Shown one piece after another: positions 34,689-43,168 of a stretch of 64,000 nt of DNA. The notes below the pieces were generated by a model, which was not told the origin of the DNA, did not search any database, and saw nothing but the letters and a program-made list of their open reading frames with translations. The translations under genes were made by a program, and so were the position numbers. This DNA is from Deltaproteobacteria bacterium (GTDB taxonomy: Bacteria; Myxococcota_A; UBA796; GCA-2862545): NCBI GenBank assembly GCA_006226595.1, contig SBGP01000095.1, positions 310,001 through 374,000 of the forward strand. Reading direction: 5' to 3'. How positions within the stretch are numbered: the stretch's first letter is position 1; the number at the start of each line of letters is the position of its first letter.

Positions 34689-36482
34689 GTGTCCTACCTC
34701 GCCATTGCCCGCAAGTACCGCCCTGCCACGTTCGACGAGATCGTCGGGCAGGAGCACGTCACGCGGACCCTGAAGAACGCGATTGCCCGAGACCGCATCC
34801 ACCACGCGTTCCTGTTCACGGGCGCCCGCGGCGTCGGCAAGACCACCGCGGCCCGCGCCCTGGCGCGCTCGCTGAACTGCGCCGAGGGCCCCTCCGCCGA
34901 ACCCTGCGGCAAGTGCACCAGCTGCAGCGAGGTCTCCACCGGCACGAGCCCCGACCTCATCGAGATCGACGGTGCGTCGAACAACTCCGTCGACGACATC
35001 CGCGACCTGCGCGACACGGTGCAGTACGCCCCGACCGGTGGCCGGTACAAGATCTACCTGATCGACGAGGTCCACATGCTGTCGAAGGGAGCGTTCAACG
35101 CGCTCCTCAAGACGCTCGAGGAGCCGCCGTCCCACGTCGTGTTCATCTTCGCGACGACCGAGCCCGGGCGCATCCCGGACACCATCCTCTCGCGCGTGCA
35201 GCGCTTCGACTTCAAGCGCATCCCCGCGGTGGCCGTGGCCGACCGCCTGCGCAAGATCGCCGAGAACGAGGGTGCGACCCTGTCGGACAACGCGCTCCGC
35301 CTCATCGCCCGCGCCGGTGAGGGCTCGATGCGCGACGCGCAGTCCCTGCTCGACCAGGTGCTGTCCTTCGCGGGCCCGCAGGTCACCGACGCCGAGGTGG
35401 CCGAGACCCTCGGACTCATCGACACGCGCCTGCTCCACGACATGCTCGAGGGCATGGTCAGCGGCGATGCGGTGCGCTGCCTCGAGGTCATCGACACGGT
35501 GTACGGCTACGGCTTCGAGCTGTCGCAGTTCACCGCCGAGCTTCTCGAGTCGGTGCGCAACCTCACCCTGCTCCGTCTGTCGCCCCAGGCACGCAAGTTC
35601 GTGGACCTCCCCGAAGAGGAGATCGACGAGCTGTCGCAGATCGGCGACAAGGTCGCCCCTGAGGGCCTGTCCCGCCTGTTCACCGCGCTGCTCGACGTGC
35701 ACGACCAGGTGTCGCGCGCCTCGCGGCCTCGCGTGGTGCTCGAGATGGCGGTGGCACGCCTCGCGACCACCCGCCCGCTGCACCCCGTGGGTCAGCTCGT
35801 CGGCCGCCTCGAGGAGCTCGAGCGTCGCCTGCGGACCGGCGGTAGCGGCGGTCCTCCGGGCGGCGGCGGCCTGCGTCGCGCCGGCCGCACGATGAAGCGC
35901 ACCCGCGAGCCGAAGATGCAGCTCGCGCCCGCGGTCGTCGCCAAGGCCCGCCCCGAGCCCGAGACCCGCGTCCAGGCCCCGCCCCCGCGTCCCGCACCGC
36001 CGATGCAGGCCCGCCAGTCCCGCATGCCCGACATGCCGCCGGCGCCGCCCATCTCCGAGGTCGTGGTGCCGAGCATGCCAGCGATCGATGTGGATGCCTG
36101 GCATGGCGAAGAGGTCGAGGAGGAGCTCACCACGGAGCAGCGCTGGGAGCGCTTCGCCGCGGACCTGAACCGGACCGACGCCAGCATGCTGTGCGAGGCC
36201 AGCGCCAAGCTCGCCCACGGCGTGCTCGAGCTCACCTACGCCAACGCGCGCTCCGCGGCCGCCGCCAAGCGCGCCATCGAGCACCCGCTGGCCCTCAAGG
36301 CCCTTCGCAAGCACTACGGACCCGACGTCCGCGCCCACGTGGTGTGGAACTCGGGTCGCGCCGAAGACCAGAAGAAGAACCTGCGCGAGAGGGCGCTCTC
36401 GGATCCGGAGTTCAAGCGGATCTTCGAGGCCCTCGGCGGCACTTTGCGGGACGTGAGCCCGCTCGACGGAGAAGACGAATGA
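34689..36482 (+). CDS. dnaX: DNA polymerase III subunit gamma/tau
   Basis: The 597-residue protein is the clamp-loader ATPase of the replicase. It opens with the standard ARKYRPATFDEIVGQEHV, Walker A GARGVGKTT (45-53), the zinc-binding cysteines in CGKCTSCSEV, the DnaX box ASNNSVDDIR, Walker B LIDEVHML, and the sensor-like FATTEPGRIPDTILSRVQRFDF. A Pro/Arg-rich linker (about 380-460) leads to a tau-like C-terminal domain. The start is GTG 34689 with GGAG 5 bases before it. The dnaX-ybaB-recR order is conserved in many bacteria. I see no obvious slippery A-run for a programmed gamma frameshift. Confidence 0.97.
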   Translation: MSYLAIARKYRPATFDEIVGQEHVTRTLKNAIARDRIHHAFLFTGARGVGKTTAARALARSLNCAEGPSAEPCGKCTSCSEVSTGTSPDLIEIDGASNNSVDDIRDLRDTVQYAPTGGRYKIYLIDEVHMLSKGAFNALLKTLEEPPSHVVFIFATTEPGRIPDTILSRVQRFDFKRIPAVAVADRLRKIAENEGATLSDNALRLIARAGEGSMRDAQSLLDQVLSFAGPQVTDAEVAETLGLIDTRLLHDMLEGMVSGDAVRCLEVIDTVYGYGFELSQFTAELLESVRNLTLLRLSPQARKFVDLPEEEIDELSQIGDKVAPEGLSRLFTALLDVHDQVSRASRPRVVLEMAVARLATTRPLHPVGQLVGRLEELERRLRTGGSGGPPGGGGLRRAGRTMKRTREPKMQLAPAVVAKARPEPETRVQAPPPRPAPPMQARQSRMPDMPPAPPISEVVVPSMPAIDVDAWHGEEVEEELTTEQRWERFAADLNRTDASMLCEASAKLAHGVLELTYANARSAAAAKRAIEHPLALKALRKHYGPDVRAHVVWNSGRAEDQKKNLRERALSDPEFKRIFEALGGTLRDVSPLDGEDE

Positions 36483-36808
36483 GCCAGTTCGATATGGGCC
36501 CCATGGGCGCGCTGCTCGGCGGTTTCCAGGCGAAGATCGAGGCTGCCAAGAAGCGTGCATCCGAGACCGAGGTCACCGGCGAGGCCGCCGGCGGTCTGGT
36601 GAAGATCACCATGACCTGCGACTACAACGTGCACCGCATCGAGATCTCCGACGCCGCCTACGAAGACAAGGACATGCTCGAGGACCTGATCCGCGCCGCG
36701 GCCAACGAGGCTCTGCGCCAGGCCCGCGCCGAGACCGCCAAGGGCATCCAGGACCTCGCCGGCGGCCTGCCGATTCCTCCGGGTCTGCTCGGGGGGATGG
36801 GCTTCTGA
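36479..36808 (+). CDS. ybaB: YbaB/EbfC nucleoid-associated protein
   Basis: The 109-residue protein matches the YbaB/EbfC family: GALLGGFQAKIEAAKK, EVTGEAAGGLVKITMTC and LEDLIRAAANEAL, then a flexible Gly/Pro-rich tail ending LLGGMGF. These dimers bind DNA non-specifically and sit between dnaX and recR in many genomes. The ATG overlaps the dnaX stop (ATGA at 36479-36482). Confidence 0.93.
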   Translation: MSQFDMGPMGALLGGFQAKIEAAKKRASETEVTGEAAGGLVKITMTCDYNVHRIEISDAAYEDKDMLEDLIRAAANEALRQARAETAKGIQDLAGGLPIPPGLLGGMGF

Positions 36809-37407
36809 GCGACGCGAGCCCCATCAAGGCAGCCGTCCAGCAGCTGTCGCGCTTCCCCGGCATCGGCGAGAAGACCGCGACGCGGCTCGTGTACTGGCTG
36901 CTGCGCGCGCCGGAAGGCACCGCTGCCGAGATCGCCGCCGCCCTCGCGAGTCTGTCCGAGGGGGTGGTGTATTGCTCGATCTGCTGTGACCTCGGCGGCG
37001 TGGACCCCTGCCCGATCTGCGCCCACCCGAACCGCGACGACAGCACCGTGCTCGTCGTCGAGCAGCCCCAGGACATTGCCGCCTTCGAGCGAAGCGGCGA
37101 GTACCGGGGTCGCTACCACGTGCTCCACGGCGCGATCTCGCCGCTCGACGGCATCGGCGCGGACCAGCTCAAGGTTCGCGAGCTGCTCGAGCGCCTGCGC
37201 GACGGCACGGTCACCGAGGTCATCCTCGCGACCGACCCGGACGTGGAGGGAGACGCGACCGCGCTGTACATCGGGCGCCTGCTCGCCGGCATCGGCGGGG
37301 TCAAGGTCACCCGGCTCGCGCACGGCATCAGCGTCGGCACCGAGATCGAGTACGCCGATGCGATGAGCCTCGCCCGGGCCCTCGAGAACCGGAGGCTGTT
37401 CGGATGA
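36805..37407 (+). CDS. recR: Recombination mediator RecR, apparent CTG start
   Basis: The frame gives about 200 residues, the normal RecR length. It contains the helix-hairpin-helix LSRFPGIGEKTATRL, four zinc cysteines (CSIC at 57-60 and CPIC at 69-72) and the Toprim core VLVVEQPQDIAAFE and ATDPDVEGDATALYI. RecR works with RecO/RecF at single-strand gaps. There is no ATG, GTG or TTG in frame near the right place: GTG 36889 would delete the hairpin-helix motif. CTG 36805 overlaps the ybaB stop (CTGA) and has a G-rich run upstream, so I take it as the start. The thiS-like gene overlaps the end. Confidence 0.93.
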   Translation: MSDASPIKAAVQQLSRFPGIGEKTATRLVYWLLRAPEGTAAEIAAALASLSEGVVYCSICCDLGGVDPCPICAHPNRDDSTVLVVEQPQDIAAFERSGEYRGRYHVLHGAISPLDGIGADQLKVRELLERLRDGTVTEVILATDPDVEGDATALYIGRLLAGIGGVKVTRLAHGISVGTEIEYADAMSLARALENRRLFG

Positions 37408-37604
37408 ACGTCGTCGTGAACGGCGAGGCCCGCGACCTGCCCGCCGGCACCACCGTGAAGGCGCTGCTCGCCGAGCTCGGGCTCGACCGCGACGGCATCG
37501 CCGTGGCCGTGGACCGACGCGTGGTCCCGCGCAGTCGTCACGAGAGCACCGAGCTGGCCGAGGGCCAGAGCGTCGAGATCATCCGGGCCGTCGGCGGCGG
37601 CTGA
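37404..37604 (+). CDS. thiS: Sulfur carrier protein ThiS
   Basis: The 66-residue ubiquitin-like protein has VNGEARDLPAGTTVKALL, then AVAVDRRVVPRSRHE and the C-terminal Gly-Gly (AVGGG) that is adenylated and thiocarboxylated for thiazole synthesis. The ATG overlaps the recR stop (ATGA). No other thiamine genes are in the window, so its placement here is unusual. One extra Gly follows the usual GG end. A MoaD-like role is less likely given the short length. Confidence 0.88.
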   Translation: MNVVVNGEARDLPAGTTVKALLAELGLDRDGIAVAVDRRVVPRSRHESTELAEGQSVEIIRAVGGG

Positions 37605-37613
37605 CGCCCCCGA

Positions 37614-39176
37614 CTAGTCGATGTCGAGGATCTCGATGTCGTCGAAGTCGCCGGACGGCTCGTCGTCGAAGTCGTCCTCGGGCTCGTCGAACTCGTCGCG
37701 AACAGTGATCTTCGGCTTGATCAGGCCGTAGTTGAACTGCACGCCCACGGTTGCGGCCATGCCGAACCCGCTCTTCTGGCGCGGAGTGCCCAGCGTCTCG
37801 AGGCCCGAGCCGACGTCGCTCTCCCAGTACTTGGTGCCCGGCAGCGGAATGGTCGCGCCGAGGCGCCCGAACACGGACACCATCTCGTGGGCTTCCACCT
37901 CGATGCCCGGCGCGATGTCGAGCAGCATCAGCGTCGGTGCCGGGTACACGTCCGCCTCGAGCGGGGTGGGCAGCGCGTAGAAGTCGGTGACCTGGCGGCC
38001 CTTCCACAGCGTGAACGCGGCGGAGGCAATCGGGCGCACCTTGGAGTACGGCATCGGCGCTACCGTCGCCCGCGCACCGACGTGGCTGGTCGACATGCTG
38101 CGCGGAGTCGGCGACTGCTCGGGGCTCGGGTCCCCGACCGTCTCCTGGTGCTGGTAATACTCGAAGGTGCTGGTGCGGAAGCCGATGAGGCCGGTCACGT
38201 CGAGGAACGGGGCCACACCGAAGCCGACCTCGAGCTCCGCGAAGGTCGACGGTCCGTTGTAGACCTCCTGGAACGAGGTGACGTGGACCACGGCGAGCGT
38301 CTGGTCGTCACGCGCCCAGCGGCCGTCGTAGGCCATGGAGTACGGCCCGGCGCCAGTGCCGACGCCGGCGCGGGCGATGACCTTGCCGAAGCGGCCGAGC
38401 TGCCGGGTCTTCCACGCCTCGAGGCTCATGCCGCTGTTTCGGTAGCGCAGGAACTCGCCCTGGCTCATGCCCACGCGTTCCCAGGGCTTGGTCGCGTCGG
38501 TCTCTTCGTACTCGGCGACCTCTTCCTTCGTGACCTTGGGCTCCTTGACCTCGGTGCGGGTCGGGATGCGCACCATGGTCTCGAGGCCGCCCGCCTCTCC
38601 GAGCTCCGCCGCTGCTCGCTCGGCCTGCGCACGGCGCTCCTGCCAGGACTTCTCGAAGGCATCCTCGTCGTCGGGACGGATGTCCCCCTCGTTGGCCGCA
38701 CCCTCGACGATCAGGTTGAGCACCGAGGCCATCGTGCCTGCCCAGGTCGCGTCGTCGCCGTCCTGCAGGCGGTTCTCGACCGTGATCAGCGACCGGCTCG
38801 CCTCGATGTCGACGAAGGTCACCGACACGTCGTGGCCGTCGCCGTTGTCCTCGACGCTGCCGATGAGCACCCACATCGCATCGGCGCGCTCACCGATGAC
38901 GAAGGCGCAGCCGTCGAGCTGGCTCGCAGGGCAGCTCTCGACGTAGGCCCGGGCGGTGTACGACTCGTAGTCGCCCACGTCGTCGAGACTGACGAGCAGG
39001 AACGACTTGTTCATGCGCTCGATCAGGGCTGCTTCGAGCTCGTCGGCACGCGCCTTCGACAGGCCGTCGAGCGCACGCATGTCCGCGACGAGCACGGGGT
39101 CGAGGGTGAATGCACCAGCGACCGCTTCGGAGGGAAGCAGCGCTGCGAGGAACAGGCCGGTAGTCAGGGTACGCAC
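37614..39176 (-). CDS. Secreted protein of unknown function with C-terminal barrel-like region
   Basis: The 520-residue product has a signal peptide (LFLAALLPSEAVAG). The first 170 residues form an alpha/beta domain that may be a lipoprotein-like GAF/TolB-type module (DVSVTFVDIEASRSLITVEN). A Lys/Glu-rich helical linker follows (about 180-240), then a beta-rich part with aromatic strands typical of an outer-membrane barrel, and an acidic tail (DDFDDEPSGDFDDIE). I cannot name a family. The GTG at 39176 lies 6 bases after TAGTTT with no ribosome binding site, suggesting a leaderless mRNA. Confidence 0.7.
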   Translation of the reverse strand: MRTLTTGLFLAALLPSEAVAGAFTLDPVLVADMRALDGLSKARADELEAALIERMNKSFLLVSLDDVGDYESYTARAYVESCPASQLDGCAFVIGERADAMWVLIGSVEDNGDGHDVSVTFVDIEASRSLITVENRLQDGDDATWAGTMASVLNLIVEGAANEGDIRPDDEDAFEKSWQERRAQAERAAAELGEAGGLETMVRIPTRTEVKEPKVTKEEVAEYEETDATKPWERVGMSQGEFLRYRNSGMSLEAWKTRQLGRFGKVIARAGVGTGAGPYSMAYDGRWARDDQTLAVVHVTSFQEVYNGPSTFAELEVGFGVAPFLDVTGLIGFRTSTFEYYQHQETVGDPSPEQSPTPRSMSTSHVGARATVAPMPYSKVRPIASAAFTLWKGRQVTDFYALPTPLEADVYPAPTLMLLDIAPGIEVEAHEMVSVFGRLGATIPLPGTKYWESDVGSGLETLGTPRQKSGFGMAATVGVQFNYGLIKPKITVRDEFDEPEDDFDDEPSGDFDDIEILDID

Positions 39177-39182
39177 GGCCGG

Positions 39183-39188
39183 AAACTA
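39183..39188 (-). promoter_or_regulatory. TAGTTT -10 box, leaderless GTG start
   Basis: On the minus strand TAGTTT is followed by CCGGCC and GTG 39176. The 6-base distance equals that at the two kinase genes. Confidence 0.45.
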
Positions 39189-39343
39189 CCACCCATCGGG
39201 CCCGGGCGCGACGCTCCATTGAATTCCGGGCGATCGCGAAGGCGATCTCCGCCAATCGGTAGCGCATCCGCGTTTCTGCGGTGTCTTCACGACGTCCCCG
39301 AATGCGCCCGCCGCCTCACGCGTACGGAGGACAGGAGGATGAC

Positions 39344-40423
39344 ATGCTTCGCGCCCTCGCCATTCCACTGCTCCTGATGCCCCTCACCGGCTGCGTGATC
39401 GTGTTCGACGACCCGTCCTGGGACACCGCGAACCCCGACGACCCGGGCAACGACGTCGAGCTTCCGGACGGTGCGATCGAGCCCGAGGCGTTCACCACCT
39501 TCTCCTTCGAGCTCGAGGGCGACCGCGCCAGCGGCTGGCGCTTCGACCGGACACAGCGTCACGTCGGCGGTGTGCTCGAGACCTCCGAGGGCCTGAAGAC
39601 CGCGACCCTGTCGCTGTCCACCCCGACCGGCGGCAACTCCGATGGCTTCGCGCTCTCGGAGCCCTGGCCCGGAGAGCTCGTCGACAGCCGGCGCCTGTGG
39701 CTCGACGACCAGCCGCTCGACTGGGTCGCTTGGCAGGGAGAAGACGCCGCCTGGCTGGGTCTGCGGGGGATCACGGAGCTGACGATGCTCGACGAGCTCG
39801 GCGCGACCGACGTCGACGCGTGGGTCGGCGACGGTGAGATCGTGCTCGCGGCGTGCGGCGAAGCAGGGCTCTCGGTGTGGACGGTGAGCTTCACAGGCAC
39901 CGTCCTCGCCGAGGACCACCTCGACGCGGCGGGTGACCGGTGCTCCGTGTTCGCCTCCTGGGGCGAGCCCATGGTCCTGCACGGCGACAGCGCCGGCGGC
40001 CCGCTCGTCCGCTATCGCCTCACCGAGGGCGCGCTCACCGACGCCCTGCAGCTTCACGACGACACCCGCGCCGACCGCGTGGTCACCGCCACCAACGGCG
40101 ACGTCGGCATGCTCGCGCTGTTCGACGGCCGCCAGGTGTCACTGATGGACACCAGCGCCGCCACGCACCACATCGCGCTCGAGCGCTACGCCGAGCCCCT
40201 CGTCCTCGACGTGCTCGCCGACGGCTACGCGGCCACCGCGTGGGCGGACACCGAGGGCCTGGTCCACACCCACTGGGGCAGCTTCGACGACGGCTTCGAC
40301 AGCGTGACCTTCGACGTACCGGGACCCACCGCGGGGCTCGCGGTCGGCCTTCGCGACGAAGTCGTCTCCATCGCCGTGTTTCACGGAGCCGGCGTCATCC
40401 TCGCCAGACAGCAGCGGGAATAG
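39344..40423 (+). CDS. Lipoprotein, propeller-like, unknown function
   Basis: The 359-residue product has a lipobox signal (LLLMPLTGC). The mature region is all-beta with repeated Trp/Asp/Gly segments (for example LDWVAWQGEDAAWLGLRG and VVTATNGDVGMLALFDGRQV), consistent with a beta-propeller. I chose ATG 39344 because GGAGG and AGGAGG elements lie just upstream and the signal peptide begins there. It is not linked to its neighbours by overlap. No catalytic motif is visible. Confidence 0.75.
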   Translation: MLRALAIPLLLMPLTGCVIVFDDPSWDTANPDDPGNDVELPDGAIEPEAFTTFSFELEGDRASGWRFDRTQRHVGGVLETSEGLKTATLSLSTPTGGNSDGFALSEPWPGELVDSRRLWLDDQPLDWVAWQGEDAAWLGLRGITELTMLDELGATDVDAWVGDGEIVLAACGEAGLSVWTVSFTGTVLAEDHLDAAGDRCSVFASWGEPMVLHGDSAGGPLVRYRLTEGALTDALQLHDDTRADRVVTATNGDVGMLALFDGRQVSLMDTSAATHHIALERYAEPLVLDVLADGYAATAWADTEGLVHTHWGSFDDGFDSVTFDVPGPTAGLAVGLRDEVVSIAVFHGAGVILARQQRE

Positions 40424-40467
40424 GCGCGGTCGCAGGCCGGTTGGACCCGACAAATCCCCGCTCGCAG

Positions 40468-40496
40468 TTGAGAGCTGCGCGTATCGGGGTTATCCC
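40468..40496 (+). promoter_or_regulatory. infA promoter candidate
   Basis: TTGAGA (40468-40473) and TATCCC (40491-40496) are 17 bases apart. The -10 region lies in CGGGGTTATCC (40485-40495), identical to the 11-mer before the gene at 8209. A CGCAG/CTGCG stem overlaps the -35. The leader would be about 15 bases with GGAG 9 bases before ATG 40518. Confidence 0.5.
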
Positions 40497-40517
40497 CGGC
40501 GGCCTGGAGACCATTAC

Positions 40518-40736
40518 ATGGCAGCAGACGATCTGATCGAAATGGAGGGCGTGATCAAGGAAGTGTTCCCCGGTGGGCACTTCCTGGTCGAGACGGAGGT
40601 CGGTAGCGACGTCCACGCCCACCTCGCGGGACGGCTTCGCCGCTTCCGCATCCGCGTGGTCCTCGGTGACCGCGTCACCGTGGCGGTTTCGCCCTACGAC
40701 CCGACCAAGGGCCGCATCACGTACCGCCACAAGTAG
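40518..40736 (+). CDS. infA: Translation initiation factor IF-1
   Basis: The 72-residue protein is a standard IF-1: an S1-type OB fold with IEMEGVIKEVFPGGHFLVE, then HAHLAGRLRRFRIRVVLGDRV and the ending PYDPTKGRITYRHK. It binds the ribosomal A site with IF-2 during initiation. It stands alone with its own promoter and a strong hairpin right after the stop. Length and key residues are normal. Confidence 0.95.
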   Translation: MAADDLIEMEGVIKEVFPGGHFLVETEVGSDVHAHLAGRLRRFRIRVVLGDRVTVAVSPYDPTKGRITYRHK

Positions 40737-40738
40737 GT

Positions 40739-40787
40739 CGCCGCGTCCGGCATCCCGGCCATGAGGGCCGCGAGGATGCCGGCGGCG
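40739..40787 (+). terminator. Strong hairpin after infA
   Basis: A 9-base stem CCGGCATCC (40747-40755) / GGATGCCGG (40774-40782), extended by CGCCG/CGGCG outside and CGGCC/GGCCG inside, begins 3 bases after the infA stop. There is no T-run, so termination may need Rho or the stem may protect the mRNA end. A smaller stem CCGGTG/CACCGG follows at 40809-40824. Confidence 0.55.
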
Positions 40788-40897
40788 AGCCACTGAGCGC
40801 TGTTCCCTCCGGTGACTGCACCGGCATGGGATTCGTGCGCGCGCAGCACCCGGCATCCGGCCGCATCCGGTGGTAGGCTCGGCGGTCCGGAGTGTCC

Positions 40898-41296
40898 ATG
40901 CCCCTGCCGAACGTCCGCGTCGTCACCGCCGAGATCCAGCGCGACGGCTGCTACCTGATCAACCAGCGCAAGGCGACGGCCGTGCTCCCCCTGCTGTGGG
41001 AGTTCCCCGGTGGACGCGTGCACGATGGCGAGACCGACGAACAGGCGCTGCAGCGGGCCGTCCGCGAGCGCATCGGCGTGGACGTGACCGTAGGCGCGCG
41101 CATGCTCGAGACCGTGCACGAGTACGAGGAATGGCGCGTCACGCTGCTCGTGTACCACTGCGAGCTCGGCAACACCGAGCCCTTCGCGAACAACGTCGCG
41201 GCCCTGGCCTGGGTGCCCCCCGAGGAGTTCGAGGACTACACCTTCCCGGGCGCGGACCAGACCACCATCGAACAGCTGCTCGGCGAGCACCCGTGA
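40898..41296 (+). CDS. Nudix hydrolase family protein with altered Nudix box
   Basis: The 132-residue protein has the Nudix fold: VVTAEIQRDGCYLINQRK, LLWEFPGGRVHDGE and the tail FEDYTFPGADQTTIEQLL, which resembles MutT/8-oxo-dGTP hydrolases. The Nudix box reads GRVHDGETDEQALQRAVRER: the usual RE is RA and the catalytic EE pair is ER, so metal binding may be weak. ATG 40898 has GGAG 5 bases upstream; GTG 40892 is possible. TAGGCT (40874-40879) is a likely -10 box. It could be an ADP-sugar or damaged-nucleotide hydrolase, or inactive. Confidence 0.8.
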   Translation: MPLPNVRVVTAEIQRDGCYLINQRKATAVLPLLWEFPGGRVHDGETDEQALQRAVRERIGVDVTVGARMLETVHEYEEWRVTLLVYHCELGNTEPFANNVAALAWVPPEEFEDYTFPGADQTTIEQLLGEHP

Positions 41297-41324
41297 GTGC
41301 TATGGGACTCGGCCGGAGGAGTCG

Positions 41325-43154
41325 ATGTCCCGCACTGGCCTGCTACTCACCCTGACCCTGCTCGCGGCGTGCCCCAAGCCCGCCCCGGTCGAGACTGCCG
41401 TGGAGGCGCCGGCCGCAGCGCCCGCCCCCGCCGCGAACCCCGAGCTCGCCGCGTTCTTCGACGAGGTGTGGCAGGCACGCCTCGCCGATGACCCGGTCCG
41501 CCAGGCCTACCTCGGCATGCACGACCGCAACGACGAGTGGACCGATCGCTCGCCCGCCGCCGAGGAGCGCCGCCTCGAGCTCGCACGCACCCACCTCGCC
41601 GCGATGCGCGAGCGCTTCGATCCGGCGACCCTGTCCCCTCAGGACGCCCTGTCCTACCGCCTGTTCGAGCACGAGGTCACCGAGTGGGAGGCCGGGTGGG
41701 CCTTCCGGGAGCACGACTACCCGGTGAACCAGATGTTCGGGGCCCACAGCTGGATCCCGAGCTTCCTGATCAGCATCCACCAGGTCGCCGACAAGCAGGA
41801 CGCCGAGGCCTACATCGCCCGCGTACGCGGCGTTCCCGGGCTGATCGACGAGCTGATCGCCGGCATGGAGCGCCGCGAGTCCGCCGGGGTCCTGCCCCCC
41901 GCCTTCGTGTTTCCCCGCGTGCTCGACGACTGCCGCAACATCCTCGACGGCGCGCCCTTCGCGGAGGGCGAGGACAGCGCCCTGCGCGCCGACTTCCGCA
42001 AGAAGCTCGCCGGTCTGGACCTGCCCGAGGACGAGGCCGCCGCCCTGCTCGCCGACGCGGATGCCGCGTTCACCGACGCATTCGGGCCCGCGTACGAGCG
42101 TCTGATTGCCACACTCGAGGACCAGCAGACCCGGGCGACCACCGACGACGGCGTGTGGAAGTTCGCGGACGGCGCGGCCTACTACGCCCACCGCCTGAAG
42201 GTGTCGACGACCACCGAGATGAGCGCCGACGAGATCCACGAGCTCGGGCTCTCCGAGGTCACCCGCATCCACGAAGAGATGCGCGCGATCATGGCGAACG
42301 TGGGCTTCGAGGGCGATCTGCAGGCCTTCTTCGCGTTCATGGAGACCGACCCGCAGTTCCTGCTCCCCGACACCGACGAGGGCCGTGCCGAGTACCTGGC
42401 CCAGGCCACCGCGCTGATCGACGACATGGAGAGCCGCCTCGACGAGGTGTTCCTCACCAAGCCCCAGTCGCGCATCGAGGTGAAGCGCGTCGAGCCCTGG
42501 CGCGAGCAGTCCGCCGGCAAGGCCTTCTACCAGCGCGGCGCGCCTGACGGCTCGCGGCCCGGCCGCTACTACGCCAACCTCTACGAGATGGCGGACATGC
42601 CGACGTACCAGATGGCCGCGCTCGCCTATCACGAGGGCATCCCCGGCCATCACATGCAGGGCTCCATCGCGATGGAGCTCACCGGCATCCCCGAGTTCCG
42701 CAAGCAGGGCCACTACACGGCCTACGGCGAGGGCTGGGGCCTGTACGCCGAGTTCCTGCCGAAGGAGATGGGCCTCTACGCCGACCCGTACAGCGACTTC
42801 GGGCGGCTGGCGATGGAGCTGTGGCGCGCGTGCCGGCTCGTCGTCGACACCGGCATCCACCACAAGCAGTGGACCCGCGAGCAGGCGATTGCCTACCTCG
42901 ACGAGAACACGCCGAACGCCGAGGGCGACATCGTCAAGGCCATCGAGCGCTACATCGTGATGCCAGGCCAGGCGACGGCGTACAAGGTCGGCATGCTCGA
43001 GATCCTGCGGCTCCGCGCCCATGCCCAGCAAGAGCTCGGCGAGGCCTTCGACCTGCGGGAGTTCCACGACGTGGTGCTGACCCGTGGGCCGGTGCCCCTC
43101 TCGGTGCTCGGCGAGAACGTGGACGCGTGGATTGCCGCGAAGCGCGCGCCCTAG
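41325..43154 (+). CDS. DUF885 metallopeptidase-like lipoprotein
   Basis: The 609-residue product has a lipobox (LTLLAAC) followed by a Pro/Ala linker. It is a DUF885 protein: the zinc motif HEGIPGHH (436-443) and a downstream glutamate in [10 protein letters not shown] (E469) match this M3-related peptidase group. The rest is mostly helical. GGAGGA lies 4 bases before ATG 41325. It probably cleaves peptides or esters in the envelope; the substrate is unknown. Motifs and length are complete. Confidence 0.88.
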   Translation: MSRTGLLLTLTLLAACPKPAPVETAVEAPAAAPAPAANPELAAFFDEVWQARLADDPVRQAYLGMHDRNDEWTDRSPAAEERRLELARTHLAAMRERFDPATLSPQDALSYRLFEHEVTEWEAGWAFREHDYPVNQMFGAHSWIPSFLISIHQVADKQDAEAYIARVRGVPGLIDELIAGMERRESAGVLPPAFVFPRVLDDCRNILDGAPFAEGEDSALRADFRKKLAGLDLPEDEAAALLADADAAFTDAFGPAYERLIATLEDQQTRATTDDGVWKFADGAAYYAHRLKVSTTTEMSADEIHELGLSEVTRIHEEMRAIMANVGFEGDLQAFFAFMETDPQFLLPDTDEGRAEYLAQATALIDDMESRLDEVFLTKPQSRIEVKRVEPWREQSAGKAFYQRGAPDGSRPGRYYANLYEMADMPTYQMAALAYHEGIPGHHMQGSIAMELTGIPEFRKQGHYTAYGEGWGLYAEFLPKEMGLYADPYSDFGRLAMELWRACRLVVDTGIHHKQWTREQAIAYLDENTPNAEGDIVKAIERYIVMPGQATAYKVGMLEILRLRAHAQQELGEAFDLREFHDVVLTRGPVPLSVLGENVDAWIAAKRAP

Positions 43155-43166
43155 CGGCTAGCCGCC
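43155..43166. repeat. Palindrome between convergent stop codons
   Basis: GCGGCTAGCCGC fills most of the 14-base gap between the DUF885 stop (43154) and the stop of the convergent kinase-like gene (43169). It may act as a minimal bidirectional stem. Confidence 0.3.
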
Positions 43167-43168
43167 AG

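Noticed and set aside
34435-34773. 112-codon open frame ahead of and overlapping dnaX
   Set aside because: It overlaps the dnaX coding start by 85 bases in another frame, has low-complexity Arg/Pro/Ser composition and no recognisable domain.
34689-36482. Programmed frameshift in dnaX making gamma and tau
   Set aside because: No A-rich slippery run followed by a stable stem is visible at the expected position; the single frame is open throughout.
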